Assembly (NCBI RefSeq): GCF_018398315.1
Contig: NZ_JAHBRW010000002.1
Span: 1,596,637-1,660,636 of the forward strand
Source of the DNA: Chelatococcus sp. YT9
GTDB lineage: Bacteria; Pseudomonadota; Alphaproteobacteria; Rhizobiales; Beijerinckiaceae
Reading direction: 5' to 3'
DNA length: 64,000 nucleotides
A model generated the notes under the pieces. That model ran no database searches. It was not told the origin of the DNA and saw only the letters and a program-made list of their open reading frames with translations. Position 1 is the first letter of the stretch. Each line of letters begins with the position of its first letter. Below, in pieces: positions 52,028-60,411 of this stretch. Both the position numbers and the translations under genes were made by a program.

Positions 52028-53215
52028 GTGAAGATCAAGGAAGTCCGTGCCTTTCCCATCCGCAATGAGATGGTAGGCGCGCTCTACAAGGAAGGCAAAC
52101 TGGCGAACGGCCCCACCGCGACGCGGCCGCCCTGGACGCGTGATGCGGAAGTCGCCGGACCCTTGTCAGGCTATCCCCGCTTCAAGGCCAAGCGTTCAAG
52201 TTGGCGTTTCGATGGATCGGTGGGGTGTCTCGTCACGGCTGAGGACGGGACGACGGGCTTCGGCGTCACACGCCATGGTCAGCCGGTGATAGCGCTCATC
52301 AACGATCATTTCGCCGGCCTGCTGGCGGGCGAGAATGCGCTCGCGACCGAGCGCGCCTGGGACATCATGATGCGCGCGTCGTCGCCTTACGGCTCTGGCG
52401 GGCTCAGTGCCTATGCGATCAGCGCGGTCGATCTCGCCCTGTGGGATCTCAAGGGCAAGATCCTCGGCGCGCCGGTCTACGCGCTGGCGGGCGGTCCGGC
52501 GCATGACCGCGTGTTCTGCTATGCCACGGGCAACGACACCGATTGGCATATGGAGCTTGGTTTCCGCGCCACGAAACTGGCGCTGCCTTACGGCGCGTTC
52601 TCCGGCCTCGATGGGCTCGCCCGTAATGAGGAACTCGTGGCGCGCACCCGGGCGCTTGTCGGCGCGGATGTCGAGATCCTTCTCGATTGCTGGCTGGCGC
52701 TTGATGTCGATTTCGCCGTCCGCCTCGCCGAGCGCTTGAAGCCCTACAACCTCGGCTGGATCGAGGACGCGCTCCTGCCCGAGCCGATGGAGGCCCACGC
52801 CGCCCTGCGGAACCGCCTGCCCTGGATGACCTTGGCAGGAGGCGAGCATTGGTACCTGCCTGCTCAGTTCCTTGAAGCGGCCAACCGCCAGCTGCTCGAC
52901 GTGTTCCAGCCGGACATCTGCTGGGCGGCGGGCCTCACGGGCTGCCTGCGCATCAACCACATCGCAGAAGCCGCCGGCATCAAGGTCATGCTCCATGCGG
53001 GCATGAACACGCCCTATGGCCAGCATCTCACCTTCGCTTCCGCTAACATGCGCTGGGGCGAGTTCTTTGTCGGCTCGGCGCCGGGGCAGCCGCTCGCGGA
53101 CGCACTTGTCTTTCCGGGGATGGCCGTGCCGGAGAACGGTTGGCTCGTGCCGAGCGATGAACCGGGCTTCGGCCTCGGCCTGACGGAAAAAGCGCTCGAA
53201 GCGCTCGTCCTCTGA
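52028..53215 (+). CDS. rhmD: L-rhamnonate dehydratase (enolase superfamily)
   Basis: A 395-residue mandelate-racemase-subgroup dehydratase that would convert L-rhamnonate (or L-lyxonate, L-mannonate) to 2-keto-3-deoxy-L-rhamnonate. Metal ligands and catalytic residues fit RhmD: D220 in ILLDCW, E246 in WIEDALL, E273 in GGEHWYLP and the D296/H323 pair (QPDICW and MLHAGMNTPYGQHL). HAGMNTPYG is typical of RhmD. GTG 52028 or 52025 is the start. It lies between the binding-protein and permease genes. Confidence 0.9.
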   Translation: MKIKEVRAFPIRNEMVGALYKEGKLANGPTATRPPWTRDAEVAGPLSGYPRFKAKRSSWRFDGSVGCLVTAEDGTTGFGVTRHGQPVIALINDHFAGLLAGENALATERAWDIMMRASSPYGSGGLSAYAISAVDLALWDLKGKILGAPVYALAGGPAHDRVFCYATGNDTDWHMELGFRATKLALPYGAFSGLDGLARNEELVARTRALVGADVEILLDCWLALDVDFAVRLAERLKPYNLGWIEDALLPEPMEAHAALRNRLPWMTLAGGEHWYLPAQFLEAANRQLLDVFQPDICWAAGLTGCLRINHIAEAAGIKVMLHAGMNTPYGQHLTFASANMRWGEFFVGSAPGQPLADALVFPGMAVPENGWLVPSDEPGFGLGLTEKALEALVL

Positions 53216-53230
53216 GCCGGAGGGCTGACA

Positions 53231-54232
53231 ATGTATGCACAGTACGTCGCGCGCCGCTTCGGCATGATGCTTCTCGTCATCGTGCTCGCGGTGTCGATCA
53301 ACTTTCTCCTGCCCCGGCTGATGCCAGGCGATCCGGTGGAGGCCCAGCTCAACCAGCTGCTGGCGACCGGCGGCGGCGGTGGCGATATCAGCGCGATGGT
53401 CGAAGCCTACCGCGCCCGGTTCGGGCTCGATCAGCCGCTCATCGCCCAATATCTGTCCTACTGGAAGGCCGTCTTCAGCCTTGATCTCGGTGTGTCGCTC
53501 GCAGCCTATCCCGAACGCGTCTCGCACGCCATTCTCGCGGGTCTTCCCTGGACGTTAGGCCTTCTCGGCTTCGCGACGGCGGTCAGCTTCGTCATTGGAA
53601 CATGGCTCGGCGGATTGCTCGGCTGGCCGCGGACGCCACGCGTAACCCGCGCTTTTGGTACCAGTCTGATCCTGTTCTCGTCGGTTCCCTATTTCCTGAT
53701 CGGAATGGTGCTTCTCTACCTCTTCGCCATTGTTTTCCGGTGGTTTCCAGCGGGTGGTGGCATGCCTTTCGGCCAGTCGGTAGGGTTCAACTGGCAGACG
53801 CTGACGGCGATCGCTTGGCATGGGACTCTGCCGGCCGCCTCCATCATCCTCGCCGAGATTGGCGCCTGGGCGCTCGGCATGCGCGGCATGATGGTCAGCG
53901 TGCTCGGTGAGGACTACATCACGCTCGCAGAGGCCAAGGGCCTCAAACCGCGCCGGATCTTTCGCTGGTACGGCCTGCGCAACGCACTGCTGCCGCAACT
54001 TACGAAACTGGCCATGGCGCTTGGCCATATTGTATCAGGCGCTATCCTGGTGGAGGTCATCTTCTCCTACCCAGGCATCGGCTTCCGCCTCTATCAGGCG
54101 ATCCAGGCCAACGACTACTTCGTGATCCAGGGCATCGTGCTGCTGCTCTCGGTGTCGATCGCCATTGCCATGTTCATTCTCGATCTTGCCTACCCGCTCA
54201 TCGATCCGCGCATCACGACGGGGAGGGACTGA
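53231..54232 (+). CDS. ABC transporter permease, DppB/OppB type (system 2)
   Basis: A 333-residue permease with about six helices. It has INFLLPRLMPGDPVEAQLNQ near the N-terminus, FGLDQPLIAQYLSYWKAVF, and EAA-like DYITLAEAKGLKPRRIFRWY. A glycine-rich insert (TGGGGGDIS) follows the first helix. It lies 15 bp after rhmD and one base before the next permease gene. Confidence 0.93.
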   Translation: MYAQYVARRFGMMLLVIVLAVSINFLLPRLMPGDPVEAQLNQLLATGGGGGDISAMVEAYRARFGLDQPLIAQYLSYWKAVFSLDLGVSLAAYPERVSHAILAGLPWTLGLLGFATAVSFVIGTWLGGLLGWPRTPRVTRAFGTSLILFSSVPYFLIGMVLLYLFAIVFRWFPAGGGMPFGQSVGFNWQTLTAIAWHGTLPAASIILAEIGAWALGMRGMMVSVLGEDYITLAEAKGLKPRRIFRWYGLRNALLPQLTKLAMALGHIVSGAILVEVIFSYPGIGFRLYQAIQANDYFVIQGIVLLLSVSIAIAMFILDLAYPLIDPRITTGRD

Positions 54233-54233
54233 G

Positions 54234-55088
54234 ATGGCGATTTTCTCCAACGGCCCCGCCGGCCTCAAGCGTAATCCCCCTCTCACGTTCGGCCTGTTCC
54301 TCCTGCTCGCGTTGTGCCTGCTTGCGGCAATTGGCCCCTTCGTGGCGGATGAGGCGCTGGCGCGGGTCGGCGCCACCTTGCCGCGACAGCCGCCATCCGC
54401 TGCGCATTGGCTTGGCACGGATTCGCAGGGACGCGACATGGTGACGGTGCTGATGCTCGCCATGCCGCAGACGCTCAAGATCGGCCTTGTGGCCGGGCTT
54501 ATCAGCCTTTCCGTAGGCGTGGCGCTCGGCCTTATCTCTGGCTTCGCGGGCGGCGTGGTCGACACCGTGATCCGCCTGGCCTCCGACGTGATGATGACGA
54601 TCCCCGGCATCGCCATTCTGGTGCTTGTGGCGGCTAATGTGCGCGAGATGACCGTCGCCGTCATGGCGGTCATCGTGGCCTCGCTTTCCTGGATGGTAAC
54701 CACCCGGACCATCCGCGCCCAGACGCTCTCGCTGCGCGAACGGGGTTATGTGCAGATCGCGCGCCTCAACGGCTCGTCGACGACACGGCTCGTCTTCGTG
54801 GAGATCCTGCCCAATCTCCTGCCGTTTATCGCGGCGAGCTTCGTGATTGCCGTATCGAACGCGATGCTCGCGACCATCGGCCTGGAGGCGCTTGGGCTCG
54901 GGCCGCAGAAGGAACTGACGCTCGGCACGACGATCTATTGGGCTCAGTTCTATGGCGCCATCCTGCGTGGCATGTGGTGGTGGTGGGCGCCGCCCATCCT
55001 CCTGATATCGCTGATCTTCATCGGCCTCATGCTGACCTCCGTCGGTCTCGATTCCTTCGTGAACAAGCGCGTGGCGAACGGCTCATGA
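54234..55088 (+). CDS. ABC transporter permease, DppC/OppC type (system 2)
   Basis: A 284-residue permease. WLGTDSQGRDMVTVLMLAMP is the family signature, and EAA-like GYVQIARLNGSSTTRLVFVE follows. GGGAGGG precedes ATG 54234. The TGA overlaps the ATG of the first ATPase gene (ATGA). It forms a heterodimeric channel with the DppB-type protein. Confidence 0.93.
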   Translation: MAIFSNGPAGLKRNPPLTFGLFLLLALCLLAAIGPFVADEALARVGATLPRQPPSAAHWLGTDSQGRDMVTVLMLAMPQTLKIGLVAGLISLSVGVALGLISGFAGGVVDTVIRLASDVMMTIPGIAILVLVAANVREMTVAVMAVIVASLSWMVTTRTIRAQTLSLRERGYVQIARLNGSSTTRLVFVEILPNLLPFIAASFVIAVSNAMLATIGLEALGLGPQKELTLGTTIYWAQFYGAILRGMWWWWAPPILLISLIFIGLMLTSVGLDSFVNKRVANGS

Positions 55089-55918
55089 CTGTGCTCGATA
55101 TCCGCAACCTCACCGTCGAATACCGCACCCCGCGCGGACCCTTTCACGCCGTGCGCGATGTGAGCTTCTCGCTGGAGGCCGGCGAGCGGTTTGGGCTCGT
55201 CGGCGAATCCGGTTCGGGAAAGTCCACGACCATTCTGGCACTGATGCGCATGCTGCGCGGCGGCATGATCACCGGTGGTCAACTGCTGCTGAACGGCAGG
55301 GACCTCGCCAAGGTGCCCGATGCGCATTACCGCGACATCCGCTTTGCTGAGATGTCGCTGGTGCCGCAGGGTGCGATGAGCTCCCTCAATCCGGTGCTGC
55401 GCATTGGCCGACAGATCGGCGACATCTTCTCCGATCACGGCATGCGCCACGGGCTTGAGGAAAGGCGCGGTATCATCGGCGACCTTCTGAGGCGGGTGGG
55501 GCTCGCGCCCGAAGTACAGGATCGCTTCCCGCATGAATTGTCGGGCGGCATGAAGCAGCGGGTCTGCATCGCCATGTCGATCGCGCTCAAGCCCAGCCTC
55601 ATTCTTGCCGACGAGCCGACAAGCGCGCTTGATGTGATGGTGCAAAAGCAGGTGCTCGCCACCCTGGGCCGTGTACAGACGGAGCTGGGCGCCGCGATCG
55701 TCCTCATCGGCCACGACATGGCGCTGATGGCTCATTTCGTGAGCCGTCTTGGCGTAATGTATCGCGGAGAACTGGTGGAGACCGGGCCGGTGCGGGAGAT
55801 CTTCACAAATCCTCAGCATCCCTACACGCGGATGCTGATCGACTCGCTGCCCTCATTCGATCGTCTCGCGAGCTTCCGCACCGCGAAGCGGCCAGCGTTG
55901 CAACGCGGAGAAGCGTGA
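55085..55918 (+). CDS. ABC transporter ATPase, DppD/OppD type (system 2)
   Basis: A 277-residue ATPase. Walker A is GESGSGKST (about residues 39-47), the signature is ELSGGMKQRVCIAMSIALKP and Walker B is LILADEPTSALD. The C-terminal oligopeptide-transporter extension follows but the cysteine pattern of some DppD clusters is absent. The start overlaps the permease stop. It could also energise the ATPase-less system 1 at 37506-41014. Confidence 0.93.
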   Translation: MTVLDIRNLTVEYRTPRGPFHAVRDVSFSLEAGERFGLVGESGSGKSTTILALMRMLRGGMITGGQLLLNGRDLAKVPDAHYRDIRFAEMSLVPQGAMSSLNPVLRIGRQIGDIFSDHGMRHGLEERRGIIGDLLRRVGLAPEVQDRFPHELSGGMKQRVCIAMSIALKPSLILADEPTSALDVMVQKQVLATLGRVQTELGAAIVLIGHDMALMAHFVSRLGVMYRGELVETGPVREIFTNPQHPYTRMLIDSLPSFDRLASFRTAKRPALQRGEA

Positions 55919-56907
55919 TGGCGAAAGTCCTCGAGGTCCGTGACGCGGATGTGGCCTTTGACGTCGGTCGCGGCATCAAGAAACAGGCACTCTCCAATAT
56001 ATCCCTGGCTGTCGGCGGCGAGCGCCCCACCATAACCGCCGTGGTGGGCGAGAGCGGCAGCGGCAAGACCACGCTCATCCGGCTGCTGCTCGGTTTCCAA
56101 CAGCCAACGCGGGGAGCGGTCCTGTATGATGGAAAGCCCGTCGCGAAAGGGGATCAAGCCCTGCTTGCAGTCTTCCGGCGTGAAGTCCAGGCGATTTTCC
56201 AGGACCCCTTTGATGTCTTCAATCCCTTCTATCGGATTGACCACCCGCTCCTGACCCCGCTCAAGCTCTTTGGTCTCGCGAAATCGAGAGACGAGGCCTA
56301 CGCGAAGATCGAGAAGACGCTCACGAGCGTGGGCCTGAAGCCTTCGGAGACGCTCGGCAAATATCCGCACCAGCTGTCGGGCGGCCAGCGCCAGCGTGTG
56401 ATGATCGCGCGGGCGCTGTTGCTCGATCCAGCCATCATCCTGGCGGATGAGCCGGTGTCCATGGTCGACGCGTCCCTGCGCTCCACGATCCTGGCAATCC
56501 TCTACGAGATGAATCGGGATCTTGGGATCTCGCTGATCTATGTGACCCATGATCTGACGACGGCGTATCAAGTTGCGGACTCGATCGTCGTGCTGCATGG
56601 CGGCCACGTGATGGAGGTCGGGCGCGCCGAGGATGTCATCCACCGCCCTCAGCATCCCTATACGCGTGCGCTGATCGAGGCCGTGCCCTCACCCGATCCG
56701 GACAAGCCCTGGAACCTCGACGATCAGACAGCTTCACCTGAGCGTTATCTTCCGGCGGATGGCGTGGTTGGCCTTTACCAGATCGAGCCGCTCAGGGCGA
56801 TCGCCGCACCGCTGCGTGCGGGGGAGGCCACGACCACCGCGGCTGCCATCCAGCTCGCCATCAGCGCCGATCTCGATCGTGCCCCACCGCTCGAGGTGCC
56901 GGCGTGA
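55918..56907 (+). CDS. ABC transporter ATPase, DppF/OppF type (system 2)
   Basis: A 329-residue ATPase. Walker A is GESGSGKTT (about residues 43-51), signature QLSGGQRQRVMIARALLLDP and Walker B AIILADEPVSMVDASLR. The C-terminal oligopeptide extension includes HPYTRALIEAVPSPDPD. ATG 55918 overlaps the preceding stop. It pairs with the DppD-type ATPase. Confidence 0.93.
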   Translation: MAKVLEVRDADVAFDVGRGIKKQALSNISLAVGGERPTITAVVGESGSGKTTLIRLLLGFQQPTRGAVLYDGKPVAKGDQALLAVFRREVQAIFQDPFDVFNPFYRIDHPLLTPLKLFGLAKSRDEAYAKIEKTLTSVGLKPSETLGKYPHQLSGGQRQRVMIARALLLDPAIILADEPVSMVDASLRSTILAILYEMNRDLGISLIYVTHDLTTAYQVADSIVVLHGGHVMEVGRAEDVIHRPQHPYTRALIEAVPSPDPDKPWNLDDQTASPERYLPADGVVGLYQIEPLRAIAAPLRAGEATTTAAAIQLAISADLDRAPPLEVPA

Positions 56908-57752
56908 TCATCGACAGCCACTGCCATGTCTGGGAGAACTGGCCCTATGAGCCAGCGAGCCCCTATGCGGCGGCGCGCGGTCGGGCCGGTGAGCTCGTCT
57001 ATGAGATGGATGCCCATGGTGTCGCGCGCGCTGTGATTATATGCGCCCGCATCGGCGACAATCCCGGCAATGTCGACTATGCCTATCACGTCGCAAGGGC
57101 TCACCCCGGGCGCTTTGAGGTCTTTCCCGACATCGACTGCCGGTGGTCGGCCGATTATCATCGGCCAGGCGCCGCACAACGGCTTGAGGCGGCCCTTTCA
57201 CGGTGGAGTTTCAATGGCTTCACCCACTACCTCGATGAACGGGATGACGGAGTTTGGCTGACGAGCGCGGACGGGCTTGCCTTCTTCGGCATTGCCGACG
57301 CGCGACATCTCATCGTCAGTCTATCGGTGCTTCCGCACCAAATCCCGGCTGTTGTTCGGCTCGCGGAGCGATATCCGGATCTCGCAATTCTCGTCCATCA
57401 TTTTGCCTTTCTCGGTCCGCGCACGGCTGCGACGCTCAATGGGCGTGGCCTCGTGCGCGCGGCGGCGGCTTGCCCGAACATCCACATCAAATATTCCGGT
57501 CTCGGCAACGTCGCAGCGCCGGAACAGGATTTTCCCTATGCCCCGCTGCAATGGATTCTGTCGGATGTTGCCGCAGCTTTTGGACCGGAGCGAGTGCTTT
57601 GGGGTTCCGACTTCCCCGTCTCACGCAAGCATATGACCTATGCGCAATGTCTTGCCCTGTTGACGCGCCATGGCCCTTTTGCGGTGTCTGACCTGCCGGC
57701 GGTGCTCGGCGGCAATATGGCGCGCCTGCTGGCGGTCCCAGCGCCTGGATGA
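56904..57752 (+). CDS. Amidohydrolase-superfamily protein (COG2159/COG3618-like; probable sugar lactonase)
   Basis: A 282-residue TIM-barrel metal hydrolase. The metal motif HCH sits in IIDSHCHVWENW (residues 3-14). ILVHHFAFLGPR and VLWGSDFPVSR give the later His and Asp. COG3618-type members include L-rhamnono- and L-fucono-lactonases, which fits a place between the dehydrogenase and the dehydratase in this pathway (inference). The GTG start overlaps the DppF stop (GTGA). It is the last gene of the operon. Confidence 0.85.
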   Translation: MIIDSHCHVWENWPYEPASPYAAARGRAGELVYEMDAHGVARAVIICARIGDNPGNVDYAYHVARAHPGRFEVFPDIDCRWSADYHRPGAAQRLEAALSRWSFNGFTHYLDERDDGVWLTSADGLAFFGIADARHLIVSLSVLPHQIPAVVRLAERYPDLAILVHHFAFLGPRTAATLNGRGLVRAAAACPNIHIKYSGLGNVAAPEQDFPYAPLQWILSDVAAAFGPERVLWGSDFPVSRKHMTYAQCLALLTRHGPFAVSDLPAVLGGNMARLLAVPAPG

Positions 57753-58072
57753 CCCGGTCGGCGCGCCATAGCAAACAGGCGAAAAACGCTGCTGCTTGCG
57801 CCATCCGCGCTCCAGGTTGCGCTCGATAAGTCAAAGAGAAAAAGATCGGTGGCTCAACAAATTTGCCTGTTGCACTGCTGCCCTTCTTCCACTTGCGCTT
57901 TGCCTTGTTTCACTTCGCCGCTATCTTCGGGCAGATTGCTGCATGGGCGAAGGAGGCCGAGGTCGATTGTGCCGATGCAACATAAGCGGTATCGGATAGC
58001 CTCGCGAAAGGCGTGATCGCCAGAAGCGGGCAGCGAGAATCGAGATCGAAAGATCGCGGTGAGGGAGGGTAC
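57753..58072. other. Intergenic region upstream of the CoA-transferase operon
   Basis: About 320 bp without a credible gene. It should contain the promoter of the scoA-like gene. GAGGGAGGG before 58073 is the ribosome-binding site. No clear operator or terminator is seen. Confidence 0.35.
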
Positions 58073-58798
58073 ATGCGGGATAAGCGTTACGAGGACGGAT
58101 CGTCAGCCTTGGACGACGTTCTATTCGACGGGATGGTGATCATGGCCGGTGGCTTCGGCCTGTGCGGGATCCCCGAGCATCTGATCACGGCGATCGCGCG
58201 GAAGGGAACGAAGGACCTGACCTTCATCTCCAACAACTGCGGTGTGGATGATTTCGGGCTCGGCATCCTGCTCGGCAAGGGCCAGATCAAGAAGATGGTC
58301 TCGTCCTATGTGGGCGAAAACAAACTGTTCGAGAAGCTTTATCTCTCGGGTGAGCTTGAGCTCGAGTTCAACCCGCAGGGAACCTTAGCCGAGCGCATCC
58401 GGGCAGGCGGCGCCGGCATTCCGGCGTTTTTCACCCGCACCGGGGTGGGCACGATCGTTGCCGAGGGCAAGGAAGTCCGCCAGTTCAACGGTGAGGACTA
58501 TGTCATGGAGACAGGGCTCACCGCCGATCTTGCCATTGTCAAGGCCTGGAAAGGCGATGCCGAAGGCAACCTGATCTACCGGAAAACGGCGCGCAACTTC
58601 AACCCGATGATGGCAACGGCCGCCAAGGTGACGGTGGCCGAAGTGGAGCACATTGTGCCGATCGGCAGCCTCGATCCGGACAATATCCACACACCCGGGA
58701 TTTACGTCGACCGGATCGTCGAGGGGCACAACTACGAGAAGCGGATCGAGCGCGAGACGACGCGTCCGCGGCCGGTGGCAGAAGCGGGAGCGAACTGA
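58073..58798 (+). CDS. 3-oxoacid CoA-transferase subunit A
   Basis: A 241-residue alpha subunit of a family I CoA-transferase. The CoA-binding pattern [16 protein letters not shown] (about residues 26-41) and [14 protein letters not shown] are family-typical. The pair moves CoA between succinyl- or acetyl-CoA and an oxoacid such as acetoacetate or 3-oxoadipate. ATG 58073 has GGGAGGG upstream. The TGA overlaps the ATG of subunit B by one base. Confidence 0.93.
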   Translation: MRDKRYEDGSSALDDVLFDGMVIMAGGFGLCGIPEHLITAIARKGTKDLTFISNNCGVDDFGLGILLGKGQIKKMVSSYVGENKLFEKLYLSGELELEFNPQGTLAERIRAGGAGIPAFFTRTGVGTIVAEGKEVRQFNGEDYVMETGLTADLAIVKAWKGDAEGNLIYRKTARNFNPMMATAAKVTVAEVEHIVPIGSLDPDNIHTPGIYVDRIVEGHNYEKRIERETTRPRPVAEAGAN

Positions 58799-59439
58799 TG
58801 GCGTGGTCACGCGAGGACATGGCCGCGCGGGCGGCGGCGGAGCTGCGCGACGGCTTTTATGTGAACCTTGGCATCGGGATCCCGACGCTGGTGGCGAACT
58901 GCATCGCGCCCGGCCTGACGGTGACGCTGCAGAGCGAGAACGGGCTCTTGGGCATCGGGCCGTTTCCCTACGAGGGTGAGGCGGATCCTGACCTCATCAA
59001 CGCGGGCAAGCAGACGGTCACAGAGATCCCGGAGTCGTCCTATTTCTCGAGCGCCGACAGCTTCGCGATGGTGCGCGGTGGGCATATCGACCTGTCGATC
59101 CTCGGCGCGATGGAGGTGTCGGAGCGCGGCGACCTCGCGAACTGGATGGTGCCGGGCAAGGTGGTGAAGGGCATGGGCGGCGCAATGGATCTCGTCGCCG
59201 GCGCCAAGCGCATCATCGTGCTGATGGAGCATGTGGACAAGGCCGGCACGTCGAAGCTTGTGAAGGAGTGCAGCCTGCCGCTGACGGGACGCCAGGTGGT
59301 CGACGTGGTCATCACCGACTTGGCCCTGTTCAGCTTCCCGGCGCGTGGGGAAACGCTGCAGCTCACGGAACTCGCGCCAGGCGTCAGCCTCGACGAGGTC
59401 AAGGCCAAGACGGCGGCACATTTCGAGGTGAAGCTGTAG
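58798..59439 (+). CDS. 3-oxoacid CoA-transferase subunit B
   Basis: A 213-residue beta subunit. The catalytic Glu lies in [14 protein letters not shown] (SENG motif, about residues 44-47), and [15 protein letters not shown] and [18 protein letters not shown] match the family. It pairs with subunit A. A strong terminator lies 70 bp after the stop, so the two genes form a closed unit. Confidence 0.94.
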   Translation: MAWSREDMAARAAAELRDGFYVNLGIGIPTLVANCIAPGLTVTLQSENGLLGIGPFPYEGEADPDLINAGKQTVTEIPESSYFSSADSFAMVRGGHIDLSILGAMEVSERGDLANWMVPGKVVKGMGGAMDLVAGAKRIIVLMEHVDKAGTSKLVKECSLPLTGRQVVDVVITDLALFSFPARGETLQLTELAPGVSLDEVKAKTAAHFEVKL

Positions 59440-59508
59440 GACAGCGTCACCCCTCCGGGCTCACCTGACCAGACCTTCAGGATGTCCGGGGCAAACACGG
59501 GTCTTTGG

Positions 59509-59540
59509 AGCCGAGGCGATCAATCGTCTCGGCTTTTTTT
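59509..59540 (+). terminator. Rho-independent terminator after the CoA-transferase genes
   Basis: AGCCGAGGCGAT (59509-59520) pairs with ATCGTCTCGGCT (59523-59534), all 12 positions paired counting one G-T pair, followed at once by a run of T (to 59540). This is the clearest intrinsic terminator in the window. Confidence 0.92.
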
Positions 59541-59940
59541 ATGCGATCGTCAGCGGGTGCACGCCACACGGGGCCAACGCCGCCAGAATGGTCGATGAGA
59601 TGCATGACGTCACCGCCAAACGCGCCGCACGAAGAGGTCGTCGGTGCCGATTTCCCGAGGGCACGATTGTCCTTTCCCGTTATCTCGCAGTCGCGTGCAG
59701 CCTTCTTGAGGCGAAGGGGTTTGACCATATTCAGTTAGATGATTATATTGAATCGAAAGCAGGCGGACGAAGATTCCGCAGTTCGGGAGGCATCATGAGG
59801 GGCATTGGGCCGCGCTGTCCTGGCGCTGCCGTCTTTGATCCTTTCATGTCTGTCATGTGCAAGGCGTCACGATCGGCGGCACCGCGATAGCAGCGGCGCG
59901 TCGTCCCTGATCGCCGAAATGGTCGGAGCCGTGCGACGCC
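59541..59940. other. Intergenic region before tctB
   Basis: About 400 bp between the terminator and tctB. One 100-codon open frame (59588-59890) lacks a ribosome-binding site and any family-like sequence, so it is not called. The region presumably carries the tct promoter; the AT-rich stretch near 59735-59755 is a candidate. Confidence 0.35.
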
Positions 59941-60402
59941 ATGAATGTCAGTGACAAGAAGAACATCCTGACAGGGATCTTTTTCATCGGCTTTGGCGCT
60001 GCGGTCGCCTACGGCGCGACGAACTACGCGATCGGCAGCGCGGCCCGCATGGGTCCGGGGTATTTTCCGCTGGGCCTCGGTCTGGCGCTGGCGTTGACGG
60101 GCGTCGGTGTCCTTGTCTCAGCGCTTTTGCGGGCGACAGCCCGTTCCCAGCTCGAGCAGTGGCCGGTCAAGAGTGTCGTCCTGGTCCTGGCCTCGGTCGT
60201 GTTGTTTGGCTTGCTGATCGAGCGGGCTGGACTGGTCATTGCGCTGCCGGTTTTGGTTGTCGTCTCCAGCTTCGCCCATAGTGCCTTTTCCTGGCGCAGC
60301 GCTTTGCTGTCGAGCGCCGTCTTGCTGGCCCTGTCCTGGATCATCTTCATCCTGATCCTGGGACTTCAGGTGCCTCTGTTGCCGCCGGATTTGAGCCCCT
60401 AG
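59941..60402 (+). CDS. tctB: Tripartite tricarboxylate transporter small membrane subunit (TctB)
   Basis: A 153-residue membrane protein with four predicted helices. The N-terminal ILTGIFFIGFGAAVAYGATN and GSAARMGPGYFPLGLGLALA are typical of TctB; the PGYFP segment is nearly invariant in the family. It is followed nine bases later by tctA. The system imports a carboxylate using an ion gradient and a periplasmic binding protein. Confidence 0.93.
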   Translation: MNVSDKKNILTGIFFIGFGAAVAYGATNYAIGSAARMGPGYFPLGLGLALALTGVGVLVSALLRATARSQLEQWPVKSVVLVLASVVLFGLLIERAGLVIALPVLVVVSSFAHSAFSWRSALLSSAVLLALSWIIFILILGLQVPLLPPDLSP

Positions 60403-60411
60403 GAGCGCTTC

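Noticed and set aside
52196-53527. A 443-codon open frame antisense to rhmD
   Set aside because: RhmD on the other strand has all catalytic residues; the antisense product has no recognisable domain.
59588-59890. A 100-codon open frame before tctB
   Set aside because: Weak start, unusual composition and no recognisable domain; it may overlap the tct promoter.
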